DNA of 64,000 nucleotides from Nakamurella sp. A5-74. GTDB lineage: Bacteria > Actinomycetota > Actinomycetes > Mycobacteriales > Nakamurellaceae. Position 1 is the stretch's first letter; the number at the start of each line of letters is the position of its first letter. Made by a program: the position numbers and the translations under genes. Of this stretch, positions 25,250-34,542 are shown piece after piece. Under the pieces are notes generated by a model. That model did not search any database. It was not told the DNA's origin and worked only from the letters and a program-made list of their open reading frames with translations. The stretch is from contig NZ_CP159218.1 in NCBI RefSeq assembly GCF_040438885.1, positions 806,001 through 870,000 of the forward strand. The letters run 5' to 3'.

Positions 25250-25936
25250 ATGAACTGGCTGAACGACACCGTGCCGATCTTCGGTCTGCAGGTGAAGTGG
25301 TCGGATCTGATCGGCAACGTCTTCGCGCTCGCCACCGTGGTGCTCGCCCTGAAGCGGTGGATCCTGGCGTGGCCCGTCCAGATCATCGGTTCGTTGTTGC
25401 TGCTGTCGGCCACCCTCTCGGCGCACCTGCCCGGCAACGCAGCCCGCCAGGTCGTCATCATCCTGGGGGCGATCTGGGGCTGGACGCGATGGAACGCCGA
25501 CCGCTCGGCCGAAGGTGAGATCTCGGTGCACTGGGCGACAGGTCGGCAGCGGATCGCCCTGGTGGTCGCGATGCTCCTCGGGACGGCAGCATTCGGCGGA
25601 ATCCTCAAAGCCACCAACGGATCCTTCTTCCCCGAGGCTCCGTGGCACATCGTGCTCGCCGATGCCTGGATCTTCATCGGCTCGGTGGCGGCGATGTGGG
25701 CGCAGGGTCGGCGGATCGTCGAGTTCTGGTTCGTCTGGCTGGCCGTCGACCTGGTCGGTGTGCCGCTGGCCTGGACGTCCGGCTTGTACTTCTCGGGGGT
25801 CGTCTACATCATCTTCTTCGTGATGGTGCTGGTCGGTGTCCGCGACTGGGCGATGCGGAGTCGGCAACGGATCTCCTCACCGTTCGAGCCGGCCCGGGAG
25901 ATCAAGCGCACCCACCCGGACGCGCGCAGCAGCTGA
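25250..25936 (+). CDS. pnuC: Nicotinamide riboside transporter PnuC-like, 228 aa
   Basis: Membrane facilitator for nicotinamide riboside or a related vitamin precursor. About seven hydrophobic helices are visible, with the PnuC-type ILGAIWGWTRWN motif after helix 3 and the C-terminal region FWFVWLAVDLVGVPLAW, which fits the family W-x4-D pattern. ATG 25250 is chosen because AGGAG lies 4-5 bases upstream; a longer frame from 25193 lacks such a site. Some family members carry riboflavin or thiamine instead, so the substrate is uncertain. It is followed after 44 bp by the hrpA-like gene. Confidence 0.88.
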   Translation: MNWLNDTVPIFGLQVKWSDLIGNVFALATVVLALKRWILAWPVQIIGSLLLLSATLSAHLPGNAARQVVIILGAIWGWTRWNADRSAEGEISVHWATGRQRIALVVAMLLGTAAFGGILKATNGSFFPEAPWHIVLADAWIFIGSVAAMWAQGRRIVEFWFVWLAVDLVGVPLAWTSGLYFSGVVYIIFFVMVLVGVRDWAMRSRQRISSPFEPAREIKRTHPDARSS

Positions 25937-25980
25937 GCGGCGGAGAACCCGGTGGCGACGCCACCTAAGCTGGAGCGGTC

Positions 25981-28900
25981 ATGTCCGTGTCCCCAGATCC
26001 CAGCACTGCAGATGCCACCGCTGCCGACCAGTCCGCGGCGACTGCCACCCCCGCCCTGACCCCTGCAGCGGCACCCCCGTCCGCAGGCCGGCTGCGGCAG
26101 CGCCTGCAGGACCTCAGCCTGATCGACGAGCGCCGACTCGGACGCCGACTGGAGGGTCTGCGCAAGATCCGCGACTCCGCGAAGCGGGATCGTTCGCTCG
26201 GGCAGATCGCGGACGAGGTGACGCGGGCGGAGCAGCGCATCGAGCGCCGGCGAGCGGCAGTCCCCGAGATCACCTATCCCGATCTGCCAGTGGCCGCGCG
26301 TGCCGAGGATCTCGCAGCGGCGATCGCCGAGCACCAGGTGATCATCGTGGCCGGCGAGACCGGCTCCGGGAAGTCCACCCAGCTGCCCAAGATCTGCCTG
26401 CAGCTGGGCAGGGGCGTACGCGGGATGATCGGTCACACGCAGCCCCGCCGGATCGCGGCGCGCGCACTGGCCGAGCGGATCGCGGAGGAGACTCACACCG
26501 TGCTCGGCGAGCAGATCGGCTACACGATCCGATTCGGCGACCACACCCGCGACGACACCCTCGTCAAGCTGATGACGGACGGCATCCTGCTGGCCGAGAT
26601 CGGTCGTGATCGACTGCTGAGTCGCTACGACACGATCATCATCGACGAGGCGCACGAGCGCAGCCTCAACATCGACTTCCTGCTCGGCTACCTGACCCAG
26701 TTGCTGCCCCAGCGACCGGATCTCAAAGTCATCATCACCTCCGCGACCATCGACCCGGTGCGGTTCTCCCAGCACTTCGGCGGTGCCCCCATCGTTGAAG
26801 TCTCCGGGCGGACGTATCCGGTCGAGGTCCGTTACCGACCCTTCGGTCCCGACGAGGCCGCTGAGGACACCGACGAACCGGAAGAGCACAGTGGCTCTGC
26901 GAAGACGCCGCGCGGCAAGCAGAACACTGGGAAGTCACCGGACCAGCCGATCGACCAGGCCACCGCCATCTGTCAGGCCGTCGACGAACTCGGCCGCGAG
27001 GGAGACGGCGACATCCTGGTGTTCCTGTCCGGCGAACGGGAGATCACCGACACCGCCGAGATCCTGCGGGGGCACCTGCAGAGCCGGCCGGGGACCACCG
27101 AAGTGCTGCCGCTCTACGGAAGGCTGTCGGCAGCCGAGCAGCACGAGGTCTTCTCCGCCCACTCCGGCCGTCGCATCGTGTTGGCCACCAACGTCGCCGA
27201 GACCTCGCTGACCGTGCCCGGCATCCGGTACGTCATCGATCCGGGCACCGCGCGCATCTCCCGGTACTCGACCCGGACGAAGGTCCAGCGGCTGCCGATC
27301 GAGAAGATCTCCCAGGCGTCGGCAGGGCAGCGCGCGGGCCGCTGCGGCCGGGTGGCCGACGGCATCTGCCTCCGGCTCTACGCCGAGGACGACTTCGTGA
27401 CCCGGCCGGAGTTCACCGACCCGGAGATCGCCCGTACCTCGCTTGCCGCGGTCATCCTGCAGATGGCCTCGCTCGGTCTCGGGGAGATCGAGTCGTTCCC
27501 GTTCGTCGAACCGCCGGACACCCGGCAGATCACCGACGGTGTCAGGGTTCTCGACGAGTTGGGCGCGCTCGACCACAGCGGCGCCGACGGTGCGGGTGAT
27601 CGCACCGTGCGGCTGACCCCGGTCGGTCGGCAGCTCGCTGCCCTGCCCGTCGATCCGCAGTACGCCCGGATGATCGTCGAGGCGAACCAGCGCGGTTGTC
27701 TCGCCGAGATCCTGGTGATCGTGGCAGGGCTGACCGTCCAGGACGTCCGGGAGTACCCCCTGGAGGAACGGGACAAGGCCACCGCCGTGCATGCGCGGTT
27801 CGCCGACCCGCACTCGGACTTCCTGGCGGTGGTGAACCTCTGGCACTACCTGCGGGAGCAGGCAGCCACGTTGTCCGGCAACGCCTTCCGTCGTATGTGC
27901 CGCAGCGAGTACCTGCACTACCTGCGGATCCGCGAATGGCAGGACCTGCACGCCCAACTCCGGCAGGTTGCCAGGCAACTCGGCATGGACACCGACGTCA
28001 GTAGTCGGGACGAGGATGCGCCCGACCGGACCGCCGCGGCCTCCGCGCGCCCGGTGCGGGAGGAACCCGGTGCCGGACCGGGTGGGAGCGGCCGGGGAAG
28101 ACGCCGACGGGGCAAGGGATCCAGCGCCTTCTCCGCGGCCAGAGCGGCGGCCGAGGCGGAGGTCCGCTCCGATCTCGGAACCGACGGCACCGCGACGAAG
28201 CCCACGAATGCGACCCAGCAGGGCAGGGGCTCGCAGGTGGTGGGCGTCGACACCGAGGCGGTGCACTGCAGCCTGTTGTCCGGCCTGATCACCCACATCG
28301 GGCTCCGGCTGGAACCCGGGCGGGAGTACCAGGGCACCCGTGGTACGAAGTTCATCATCTGGCCGGGATCGGCGCTGGCGAAGTCGCAGCCACGGTTCGT
28401 GATGGCTGCCGAACTGGTGGAGACCACGCGACTCTGGGGTCGGACCGTTGCCCGGATCGATCCGGTGTGGGCGGAGAAGGTGGGTGAACACCTGCTCAAG
28501 CGAAACCACTCCGAGCCCCGGTGGGACGCCAAGCGTGGTGCGGTGGTCGCCACCGAGAAGGTGACACTGCTCGGCGTCACGCTGGTCGCGGCCAGGACCG
28601 TCTCCTATGACGGTATCGATCCGGAGCTGTCGCGGGAGCTGTTCATCCGGCATGCCCTGGTGGAGGCTGACTGGGAGACCCGTCATCCGTGGTTCGCAAC
28701 GAATCTCGCGGCGCTGCAAGAAGTTTCCGAGCGGGAGGACCGCGCTCGACGACGCGACATCGTCATCGACGACGACACCTTGTTCGGACTCTACGATGCC
28801 CGCATCCCGGCCGATGTCACCACCGGGCGGCACCTGGACTCGTGGTGGCGCACAGAGTTCCGGGAGCACCCGGATCTGCTGACCTTCACGCCACAGATGT

Positions 28901-30321
28901 TGGTGGCCGCCGGCTCCCAGGAGGTGTCCGCGGAGGCGTTCCCCGATCGGTTCAGCTCCGGCGGCGTCGACCTCGACCTCGACTACGTCTTCGACCCCAG
29001 TAGGGACGACGACGGCGTCACGGTCACGATTCCGCTCCCGGTGCTGGCCAGGGTCGATCCCGGGTCGTTCTCCGCGCACGTTCCAGGACACCGCGACGAG
29101 TTGGCGGTGGCCCTGCTCCGCACCCTGCCGAAGACGTTGCGCCGCAACTTCGTCCCGGCGCCGGACTTCGCCCGAGCCGTGTTGGCCAGGCTCGATCCGG
29201 ATGCCTCCGACGCGACGGCGGGCTTCGCGTCCAGGTTCGCTGACGGTCTCACTGCGATGACAAGGATCAAGGTGGGGGTCGCCGACTTCGACGAGGCCAA
29301 GCTGCCGGACCATCTGCGGATGCGTTTCCGCATCGTCGATGCCCGCGGTGTCGAGGTCGCGGTCGGCAAGAACCTGGCAGAACTGCAGGACGAGCTGCGG
29401 GGCAGTACCCGGGATGCGGTGGCGCAGGCGGTCGCCGACTCCACCGCCGAGGTGCACGGTCTGCGGACGTTTCCGCCGGACGGGGTGGAGAAGGAGATCG
29501 TCCGGACGATCGGCGGTCAGGAGCTGCGGGCGTTCCCGGCGTTGGTCGATGAGCGGACCTCCGTCGGGATCACCGTCTTCGCGACCGTGCGTGACCAACA
29601 GCGCGCGGCGCGCCGCGGCCTGGTGCGCCTGCTCGCCCTGGGCAGTCGTCCGCCCGGCCCCTACATCCGTCATCTGCTGACGTCCGCGCAGATGATGACC
29701 CTCGCCACGGCCCCGCACGGTTCGTTCGACGGGTTGGTCGCCGACGCTCTCGACGCCGCCCTGGACGCTCTGCTGGACTGGGCCGGCGGTGTCGTCTGGA
29801 CGGCGGCAGAGTTCGAGGCGGTGCGGGTGAAGCTCGCCCCGCATCTGGACAGGTCGGTGGGGGACGTCGTGGTCGCGACCGAGGCCGCGCTGCGCGCGGG
29901 GAACGTGGCGAGGCTCGAGGTCGACACGGTGCAGGGCGGAGCATTGGCGGCGGCCGCGGTCGACATGCGCAACCAGCTCCAGGAACTGCTCCGGCCGGGG
30001 ATGATCTCCCGCACCGGCGCCGCGCATCTGCCCGACCTCGAGCGGTACCTGCAGGCTCTGGCGATCCGCGCGGAACGGGCGCGCAGCAACCCGGAGCGCG
30101 ACCGGGAACGGCTGGCCGGGATCATCGGGTTGCAGACCGAGTTGGAGGATGCGGTGGCAGTGCTGCGGCCGGCCCGGCGTGACGATCCGGATGTCGCCGC
30201 GGTGCGCAGGATGCTGCAGGAGTTCCGGGTGGCCCAGTTCGCGCAGCCGATGCGCACGGCGATCCCGGTGTCCGACAAGCGGATCCGGACGGCGATCAGC
30301 GCACTCACCGATCAGGGGTAG
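25981..30321 (+). CDS. hrpA: ATP-dependent RNA helicase HrpA, 1446 aa
   Basis: Large DEAH-box RNA helicase, linked in other bacteria to mRNA processing and the rescue of stalled ribosomes. After an Ala/Pro-rich N terminus come Walker A GETGSGKST (125-133), IDEAHERS (DEAH at 222-225), TSAT, a helicase C domain with TNVAETSLTVPGIRYVIDPG and QRAGRCGR, the HA2/OB region, an Arg/Gly-rich insert (~690-730) and a long C-terminal DUF3418 region. The length is typical of actinobacterial HrpA. The 3' end overlaps the convergent LysR-type gene by 10 bp. Confidence 0.96.
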   Translation: MSVSPDPSTADATAADQSAATATPALTPAAAPPSAGRLRQRLQDLSLIDERRLGRRLEGLRKIRDSAKRDRSLGQIADEVTRAEQRIERRRAAVPEITYPDLPVAARAEDLAAAIAEHQVIIVAGETGSGKSTQLPKICLQLGRGVRGMIGHTQPRRIAARALAERIAEETHTVLGEQIGYTIRFGDHTRDDTLVKLMTDGILLAEIGRDRLLSRYDTIIIDEAHERSLNIDFLLGYLTQLLPQRPDLKVIITSATIDPVRFSQHFGGAPIVEVSGRTYPVEVRYRPFGPDEAAEDTDEPEEHSGSAKTPRGKQNTGKSPDQPIDQATAICQAVDELGREGDGDILVFLSGEREITDTAEILRGHLQSRPGTTEVLPLYGRLSAAEQHEVFSAHSGRRIVLATNVAETSLTVPGIRYVIDPGTARISRYSTRTKVQRLPIEKISQASAGQRAGRCGRVADGICLRLYAEDDFVTRPEFTDPEIARTSLAAVILQMASLGLGEIESFPFVEPPDTRQITDGVRVLDELGALDHSGADGAGDRTVRLTPVGRQLAALPVDPQYARMIVEANQRGCLAEILVIVAGLTVQDVREYPLEERDKATAVHARFADPHSDFLAVVNLWHYLREQAATLSGNAFRRMCRSEYLHYLRIREWQDLHAQLRQVARQLGMDTDVSSRDEDAPDRTAAASARPVREEPGAGPGGSGRGRRRRGKGSSAFSAARAAAEAEVRSDLGTDGTATKPTNATQQGRGSQVVGVDTEAVHCSLLSGLITHIGLRLEPGREYQGTRGTKFIIWPGSALAKSQPRFVMAAELVETTRLWGRTVARIDPVWAEKVGEHLLKRNHSEPRWDAKRGAVVATEKVTLLGVTLVAARTVSYDGIDPELSRELFIRHALVEADWETRHPWFATNLAALQEVSEREDRARRRDIVIDDDTLFGLYDARIPADVTTGRHLDSWWRTEFREHPDLLTFTPQMLVAAGSQEVSAEAFPDRFSSGGVDLDLDYVFDPSRDDDGVTVTIPLPVLARVDPGSFSAHVPGHRDELAVALLRTLPKTLRRNFVPAPDFARAVLARLDPDASDATAGFASRFADGLTAMTRIKVGVADFDEAKLPDHLRMRFRIVDARGVEVAVGKNLAELQDELRGSTRDAVAQAVADSTAEVHGLRTFPPDGVEKEIVRTIGGQELRAFPALVDERTSVGITVFATVRDQQRAARRGLVRLLALGSRPPGPYIRHLLTSAQMMTLATAPHGSFDGLVADALDAALDALLDWAGGVVWTAAEFEAVRVKLAPHLDRSVGDVVVATEAALRAGNVARLEVDTVQGGALAAAAVDMRNQLQELLRPGMISRTGAAHLPDLERYLQALAIRAERARSNPERDRERLAGIIGLQTELEDAVAVLRPARRDDPDVAAVRRMLQEFRVAQFAQPMRTAIPVSDKRIRTAISALTDQG

Positions 30322-31256
30322 TGGTGTTCTGCGTCGTCGCGGTTCCTCGCACGGGCTGACGCAGACCAGGTCCGTGCCCGATCCGCGAAGGCGGTCGCGA
30401 TTCCGCCGGCGTCCCGCCGCCAGATGAGGCCCACCTCCCGGCGGGTGGCGGCTGCGGCCTCGGCGCGCAGCTCGAGCGCGACGGTCCCCGGCGGCAACGC
30501 CCGTCCCTCGTCGGGTACGAGAGCCACCCCGAGTCCGGCGCCGACGAGTGCCCGGACGGTGCTGAGGTCCTGGCACTCGATCGCCGTGACCGCGGTGAAT
30601 CCGGCTGCGGCGCAGAGGGAGTCGAGGATGGTCCGCATGCCGAATCCTGCAGACATCACCACCTGCGGTTCCCCGCGGAGCGCCTCGACGGGCACCGGTG
30701 ACCCTCCCGCCCACTGGTGGTCATCAGGGACCAGCAGGTGCAGCCGTTGGCGCATCAGCAGCTGCCAGCGCAGGGTCGGTGCTTCCGGCCGCGGTGACAC
30801 GATCCCGATGTCGAGTTCACCGGCGGTCACCGCTGCAGTGATCAGACCGGCCGCGCCCTGCTGCAGTTGGTAGTCGCCGCCTGCGTCGAGGGCGCGGTGC
30901 GCTTTGATCAGCTCGGGTACCAGCCAGGTCCCGAAGGAGTGCAGGAATCCGAGTCGGATCGGCGGCACCGCGCGGCCGGCGATGCGGCGCGCAGCGAGCT
31001 CGGCTGCCGCAAGTGCGGCCTCCGCGCTCCGCAGGTGCTCCAGGAACGCGGCGCCGGCGGCGTTCAGTCGGATCGACCGCCCTTGCCGGTCGAACAGCCG
31101 CACACCCAGCTCAGCCTCCAGCCGAGCGAGCGCCCGGGAGAGCGTTGGCTGGCTGAGCCCGAGCACGGCAGCCGCCACGGTGACGTTCTGCTCGTCGCCC
31201 AGCACGATGGGCCACCGCAGTCGGCGGCGCAGGTCGGTGGAGTCGCGATCATCCAT
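30312..31256 (-). CDS. LysR-family transcriptional regulator, 314 aa
   Basis: Helix-turn-helix at about residues 23-65 (NVTVAAAVLGLSQPTLSRALARLE and the following ELGVRLFDRQGRSIRL), then a two-lobed LysR substrate-binding domain (IRLGFLHSFGTWLVPELI onwards). It is divergent from the MFS gene at 31327, with a 70-bp gap carrying an inverted repeat. This is the usual arrangement of a LysR regulator controlling an adjacent exporter. The start at 31256 leaves a short N-terminal extension with an LRWPIVLGDEQN-type sequence. Confidence 0.92.
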   Translation of the reverse strand: MDDRDSTDLRRRLRWPIVLGDEQNVTVAAAVLGLSQPTLSRALARLEAELGVRLFDRQGRSIRLNAAGAAFLEHLRSAEAALAAAELAARRIAGRAVPPIRLGFLHSFGTWLVPELIKAHRALDAGGDYQLQQGAAGLITAAVTAGELDIGIVSPRPEAPTLRWQLLMRQRLHLLVPDDHQWAGGSPVPVEALRGEPQVVMSAGFGMRTILDSLCAAAGFTAVTAIECQDLSTVRALVGAGLGVALVPDEGRALPPGTVALELRAEAAAATRREVGLIWRRDAGGIATAFADRARTWSASARARNRDDAEHHYP

Positions 31257-31267
31257 GCGTTCAGACT

Positions 31268-31291
31268 ATGGATCAGTGTCAATAGATGCAT
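31268..31291. promoter_or_regulatory. Candidate LysR-type binding site
   Basis: Inverted repeat ATGGATC...GATGCAT (31268-31274 and 31285-31291; one mismatch in seven) in the 70-bp gap between the LysR gene and the MFS gene. LysR regulators usually bind such imperfect dyads in divergent promoters. This is the only clear dyad in the gap. Confidence 0.45.
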
Positions 31292-31326
31292 TTCCGCACA
31301 GAGTGCGGGCAGCGGACAGTTGGCGC

Positions 31327-32553
31327 ATGGACAGCGGTCACCTGCCGGAATCAGCCGAGTACCGGACGCTCACCCGCGGCCTCTTCGCGGCCGGCATGAC
31401 GACGTTCATGGCCATGTACTCCGCGCAGGCAGTACTCCCGCAGTTGTCGGCTGACCTGGGCGTGAACGTGGGATCCAGCACCCTCGCGGTGAGCGCGACG
31501 ACCGGGCTGGTGGCGCTTGCCATCATTCCGTCCTCGGCGCTCTCCGAACGGTTCGGCCGGATCGAGGTGATGCGGATCAGCGCGGTCGCCGCCGGCGTCC
31601 TCGGGCTGCTGGTGCCGTTGGCCCCAAGCTTTGCCGTTCTGGTGGTGGTGCGCGCCCTGCAGGGCATCGCGTTGGCAGGCGTTCCCGCGGTGGCGATGGC
31701 CTACCTGGCCGAAGAGGTCAACGCGGGCTCCGTCGGTAGGGCAATGGGTCGCTATGTCGCCGGGACCACGGTCGGCGGGTTGGCCGGCCGGCTCGTCACC
31801 TCGCTCGCGCTGGACGTCATGTCGTGGCGGTGGGCTCTGGAAGTGGCGGCCGTGATCTCGATCGGCTTCACCGCACTGTTCCTGCGGACCGTGCCCGCCT
31901 CACGCCGTTTCAGTGCGGTGCCGGTCGGCCCGATCACGGTGTCCCGCACCGTGATCGGGCACCTGGGTCGGCCGGCGCTCGCGGCGCAGTTCGCGCTGGC
32001 GTTCCTGCTGATGGGGGGTTTCGTCTCGGTCTACAACCTGCTGTCGTTCCGGCTGCTGGGCGCGCCGTTCGACCTTCCCCAGGCTGTCGTCGGGTTCGTC
32101 TTCTGCGCGTATCTGGCCGGAACGGTCAGTTCCGGGTGGGCCGGTCGGCTCGCCGATCGTTGGGGACGGGCGCCGGTGCTGACCGTGTCCGTGGTGGTGT
32201 CCGGCGCCGGTCTTGCGCTGACCCTCACCTCGGCCGTAGCGCCGGTCCTGATCGGGCTGGTGCTGTTCACCGCCGGGTTCTTCGGGGCGCATGCAGTGGC
32301 CAGCGGGTGGGTGGGCATCCTCGCCGTCACCCACCGCGCGGAGGCGTCCGCGCTGTACCTGTTCTCCTACTACCTCGGCAGCGCCGTGCTCGGCTCCGTG
32401 GTCGGGGTCGTCTATTCAGGTTCCGGATGGACGGCAGCCGTGGCCGTGGTCGGCGGGCTGCTCGGGCTGGCCCTGGTGATCGCCCTCACCCTGCTCGTCA
32501 GGTCTCGGGGTGTGCGCGACACACAGCGCCGCCCCATCGGCTCTGCAGCCTGA
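31327..32553 (+). CDS. MFS transporter, YnfM/DHA1-like, 408 aa
   Basis: Twelve-helix major facilitator protein, probably an exporter. Helix 1 contains FMAMYSAQAVLPQLSADLGV, and the loop after helix 2 reads SSALSERFGRIEVMRI (motif A variant). The second half repeats the pattern with SGWAGRLADRWGRAPVL. The length and the LysR partner match the YnfM-like subfamily. Substrate unknown. ATG 31327 sits 35 bp after the putative LysR site; longer frames upstream would run through the LysR gene on the other strand. Confidence 0.9.
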   Translation: MDSGHLPESAEYRTLTRGLFAAGMTTFMAMYSAQAVLPQLSADLGVNVGSSTLAVSATTGLVALAIIPSSALSERFGRIEVMRISAVAAGVLGLLVPLAPSFAVLVVVRALQGIALAGVPAVAMAYLAEEVNAGSVGRAMGRYVAGTTVGGLAGRLVTSLALDVMSWRWALEVAAVISIGFTALFLRTVPASRRFSAVPVGPITVSRTVIGHLGRPALAAQFALAFLLMGGFVSVYNLLSFRLLGAPFDLPQAVVGFVFCAYLAGTVSSGWAGRLADRWGRAPVLTVSVVVSGAGLALTLTSAVAPVLIGLVLFTAGFFGAHAVASGWVGILAVTHRAEASALYLFSYYLGSAVLGSVVGVVYSGSGWTAAVAVVGGLLGLALVIALTLLVRSRGVRDTQRRPIGSAA

Positions 32554-32585
32554 CGGGACGGCGCTGTGGGTGCCGTGCCGATTTC

Positions 32586-32903
32586 TCAGGACGCGGGCGT
32601 CGTGGGGGTCGTCGGAGCGGGCGGGGTGACCGGCGGGGTGGTCGCGGCCGGGGGCGTCACCGGGGGAGTCGCGGCCGGGGGCGTCACCGGCGGGGTCGCG
32701 GCCGGCGGCACGGTCGGCTCCTGGTCGTTGCCGGCCAGCTTGTCGACGAGCCCGGTCAGCTTGTCCTCGACACCGTCGACCTTCTCGTGGCCGATCTTGC
32801 CGCCCACGAAGTCACCGGCCTTCTCGATACCGCTCTTGATCTTCTCGTCGTTGTCGGCGATGAAGCCTTCGACCTTGTTCTTGAGGCCACCGAAATCCAC
32901 CAT
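32586..32903 (-). CDS. MT0933-like antitoxin-domain protein with a proline repeat tail, 105 aa
   Basis: Residues 1-60 (MVDFGGLKNKVEGFIADNDE, then IKSGIEKAGDFVGGKIGHEK and DGVEDKLTGLVDKL) match the helical MT0933/Rv0909-type antitoxin family as I remember it. The last ~45 residues are a low-complexity PP-V/A-TPP repeat encoded by 27-nt DNA repeats. AAGGAG precedes ATG 32903. No toxin gene lies beside it: the neighbours are MFS and OsmC genes. It may therefore be a stand-alone stress or structural protein, as many such small helical proteins are. Confidence 0.75.
   Translation of the reverse strand: MVDFGGLKNKVEGFIADNDEKIKSGIEKAGDFVGGKIGHEKVDGVEDKLTGLVDKLAGNDQEPTVPPAATPPVTPPAATPPVTPPAATTPPVTPPAPTTPTTPAS
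32641..32721. repeat. 27-nt tandem repeat in the proline-rich tail
   Basis: GTCGCGGCCGGGGGCGTCAC begins at 32641, 32668 and 32695, a period of 27 nt (nine codons). On the minus strand it encodes repeats of ATPPVTPPA. The third copy is more diverged. Confidence 0.85.
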
Positions 32904-32999
32904 GGGTCGTCTCCTTCGTCGTGTACGTCCGAACCGCGGACCCGCGCCGGGCGCTGTCGGGACCGAGCGTAGCCCGGCCTCCTTTCGTAAACTGTTGTG

Positions 33000-33506
33000 A
33001 TGGCTCATGAGTTCCCGGTGACCGTCCGATGGGACGGATCGACGGGCAGCGGATACCGCGGGTACTCGCGTACCCACGTGGGTACGACGGAGGGGACACC
33101 GGACCTGACGGTGTCGGCAGACCGTCATTTCCGCGGCGATCCTGCGTTCCACAACCCCGAACAGCTCTTGGTGATGGCTGCCGCGTCCTGCCAGCTGCTG
33201 TCGTTCCTGGCGCTGGCGGCGAACCGGGGGATCGACGTCCTTCACTACTCCGACGACGCGGTCGGCACCATGACCCCGTCGAGGGGGCCGATGTCGATCG
33301 AGCGGATCGAGCTCCGTCCCCGCATCACCGTAGCGGCCGGTCCGGACGGCAGCACCGACACCGCAGCCGTGCTCGCCCTCGTCGAGCAGGCCCATCGGGA
33401 CTGCTTCATCGCGAACTCACTGCGCTCGGAGATCGAGATCGTCGCGAGCGTCACTGTCACTGCGCCGGGCGGTACCGCGGTCAGTCGACCGGTCCGATCC
33501 CGGTGA
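33000..33506 (+). CDS. OsmC-family peroxiredoxin-like protein, 168 aa
   Basis: OsmC/Ohr-fold protein, likely reducing organic hydroperoxides. The two conserved cysteines are visible: one in MAAASCQLLSFLALAAN near residue 64 and one in AHRDCFIANSL near residue 137. PAFHNPEQLLVMAAASC is the typical family motif. ATG 33000 directly follows an in-frame GTG (32997); the ATG is used. The 3' end overlaps the convergent prephenate dehydrogenase gene by 26 bp. Confidence 0.92.
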   Translation: MAHEFPVTVRWDGSTGSGYRGYSRTHVGTTEGTPDLTVSADRHFRGDPAFHNPEQLLVMAAASCQLLSFLALAANRGIDVLHYSDDAVGTMTPSRGPMSIERIELRPRITVAAGPDGSTDTAAVLALVEQAHRDCFIANSLRSEIEIVASVTVTAPGGTAVSRPVRSR

Positions 33507-34497
33507 CGATGCGTTCCTGCGCGGTGCGGCGCAGGCCGGTGATGTAGCCGCCGTCCGCTCCGAGCGTCAGCAGGTCGTCGATCGTCGGATTGTTCAGGGT
33601 GACCTCCGTCGTCGCCGGTTCCTGCTGCATGCTCAGGAACCCGCGGTGACCGGCCTCGACGGTCTTGGCCAACGATCCGGTGGAGGCGAGCGTGCCCCTG
33701 GCGACTCCCAGGATGCCGAGCGACTCGTCGAAGGCGTCGACCAACGCGTCGCGGTTGGCTTCGCACATCGCCTGGACCAGCTCCGGCCGGGTGCCGGCGA
33801 CCCGGCTGCCGTCGCGGAACGAGCCGGCGGCCAGGGTGCGGGTGAGCGGAATCCCGGACGCGGCCACCTGAGCGAGGGCCAGGGCCAGCAGATGCGGCAG
33901 GTGGGAGATGCGCGCCACGGCGCTGTCGTGATCGGCTGCGGTCACCGGGACGACGTGCGAGCCCAGCGCAAGGGCGAGGGCGGCGACGCCGTCCCAGGCG
34001 ATGGGGTTGGACGACTGCTGCAGGCAGGTGACCCAGGCCGCGCCGCGGAACAGGTCTGGATCGGCTGCGGCGAAGCCGGACGCCGAGGTCCCGGCCATCG
34101 GGTGCCCGCCGATGTAACGAGTAAGTGGTGCGATGGCGGTGACCTGCCTGGCCACCGACGCCTTGACGCTGCCGACATCGGTCAGCAGGACTTCCGGCGC
34201 CTTCGCGGTGATCTTGCGCAGCATCGACTCGAAACCGGTGACCGGCGAGGCCAACATCACCAGAGCGTCCCGGTCGACGGCCCAGGCAAGCGCCTGATCG
34301 AGGGTCGGGTGGATCTGTGCGCCTGATGCGGCAGCCTCCGCGCGGGTGCTCTCGCTGGGTGACCAGCCGGAGACGGGCAAGAGATCCGAGGCCGCTCGCA
34401 GGACGGACCCGCCGATCAGACCGAGGCCGAGAACACACAGTCCCTGAGGCAGAGCCTGACTGCGCTTCACCGCCGCGTCGATCGGGGAGTCATCCAT
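33481..34497 (-). CDS. tyrA: Prephenate dehydrogenase, 338 aa
   Basis: Oxidative decarboxylation of prephenate to 4-hydroxyphenylpyruvate in tyrosine synthesis. The Rossmann motif is VLGLGLIGGSVLRAA; the active-site region has YIGGHPMAGTSASGFAAADPDLFRGAAWV, and SHLPHLLALALA plus FRDGSRVAGTRPELVQAMCEANRDAL are standard family blocks. No ACT domain is evident at this length. The start at 34497 (MDDSPID) follows a GGAAG-type site; an in-frame MMED start 7 codons upstream is possible. Divergent from the TadA-associated gene, an arrangement I recall from many actinobacteria. Confidence 0.93.
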   Translation of the reverse strand: MDDSPIDAAVKRSQALPQGLCVLGLGLIGGSVLRAASDLLPVSGWSPSESTRAEAAASGAQIHPTLDQALAWAVDRDALVMLASPVTGFESMLRKITAKAPEVLLTDVGSVKASVARQVTAIAPLTRYIGGHPMAGTSASGFAAADPDLFRGAAWVTCLQQSSNPIAWDGVAALALALGSHVVPVTAADHDSAVARISHLPHLLALALAQVAASGIPLTRTLAAGSFRDGSRVAGTRPELVQAMCEANRDALVDAFDESLGILGVARGTLASTGSLAKTVEAGHRGFLSMQQEPATTEVTLNNPTIDDLLTLGADGGYITGLRRTAQERIVTGIGPVD

Positions 34498-34542
34498 GGG
34501 GTCATCTTCCATCATCGAAGGTGCACACCGTACGTTGGACCG

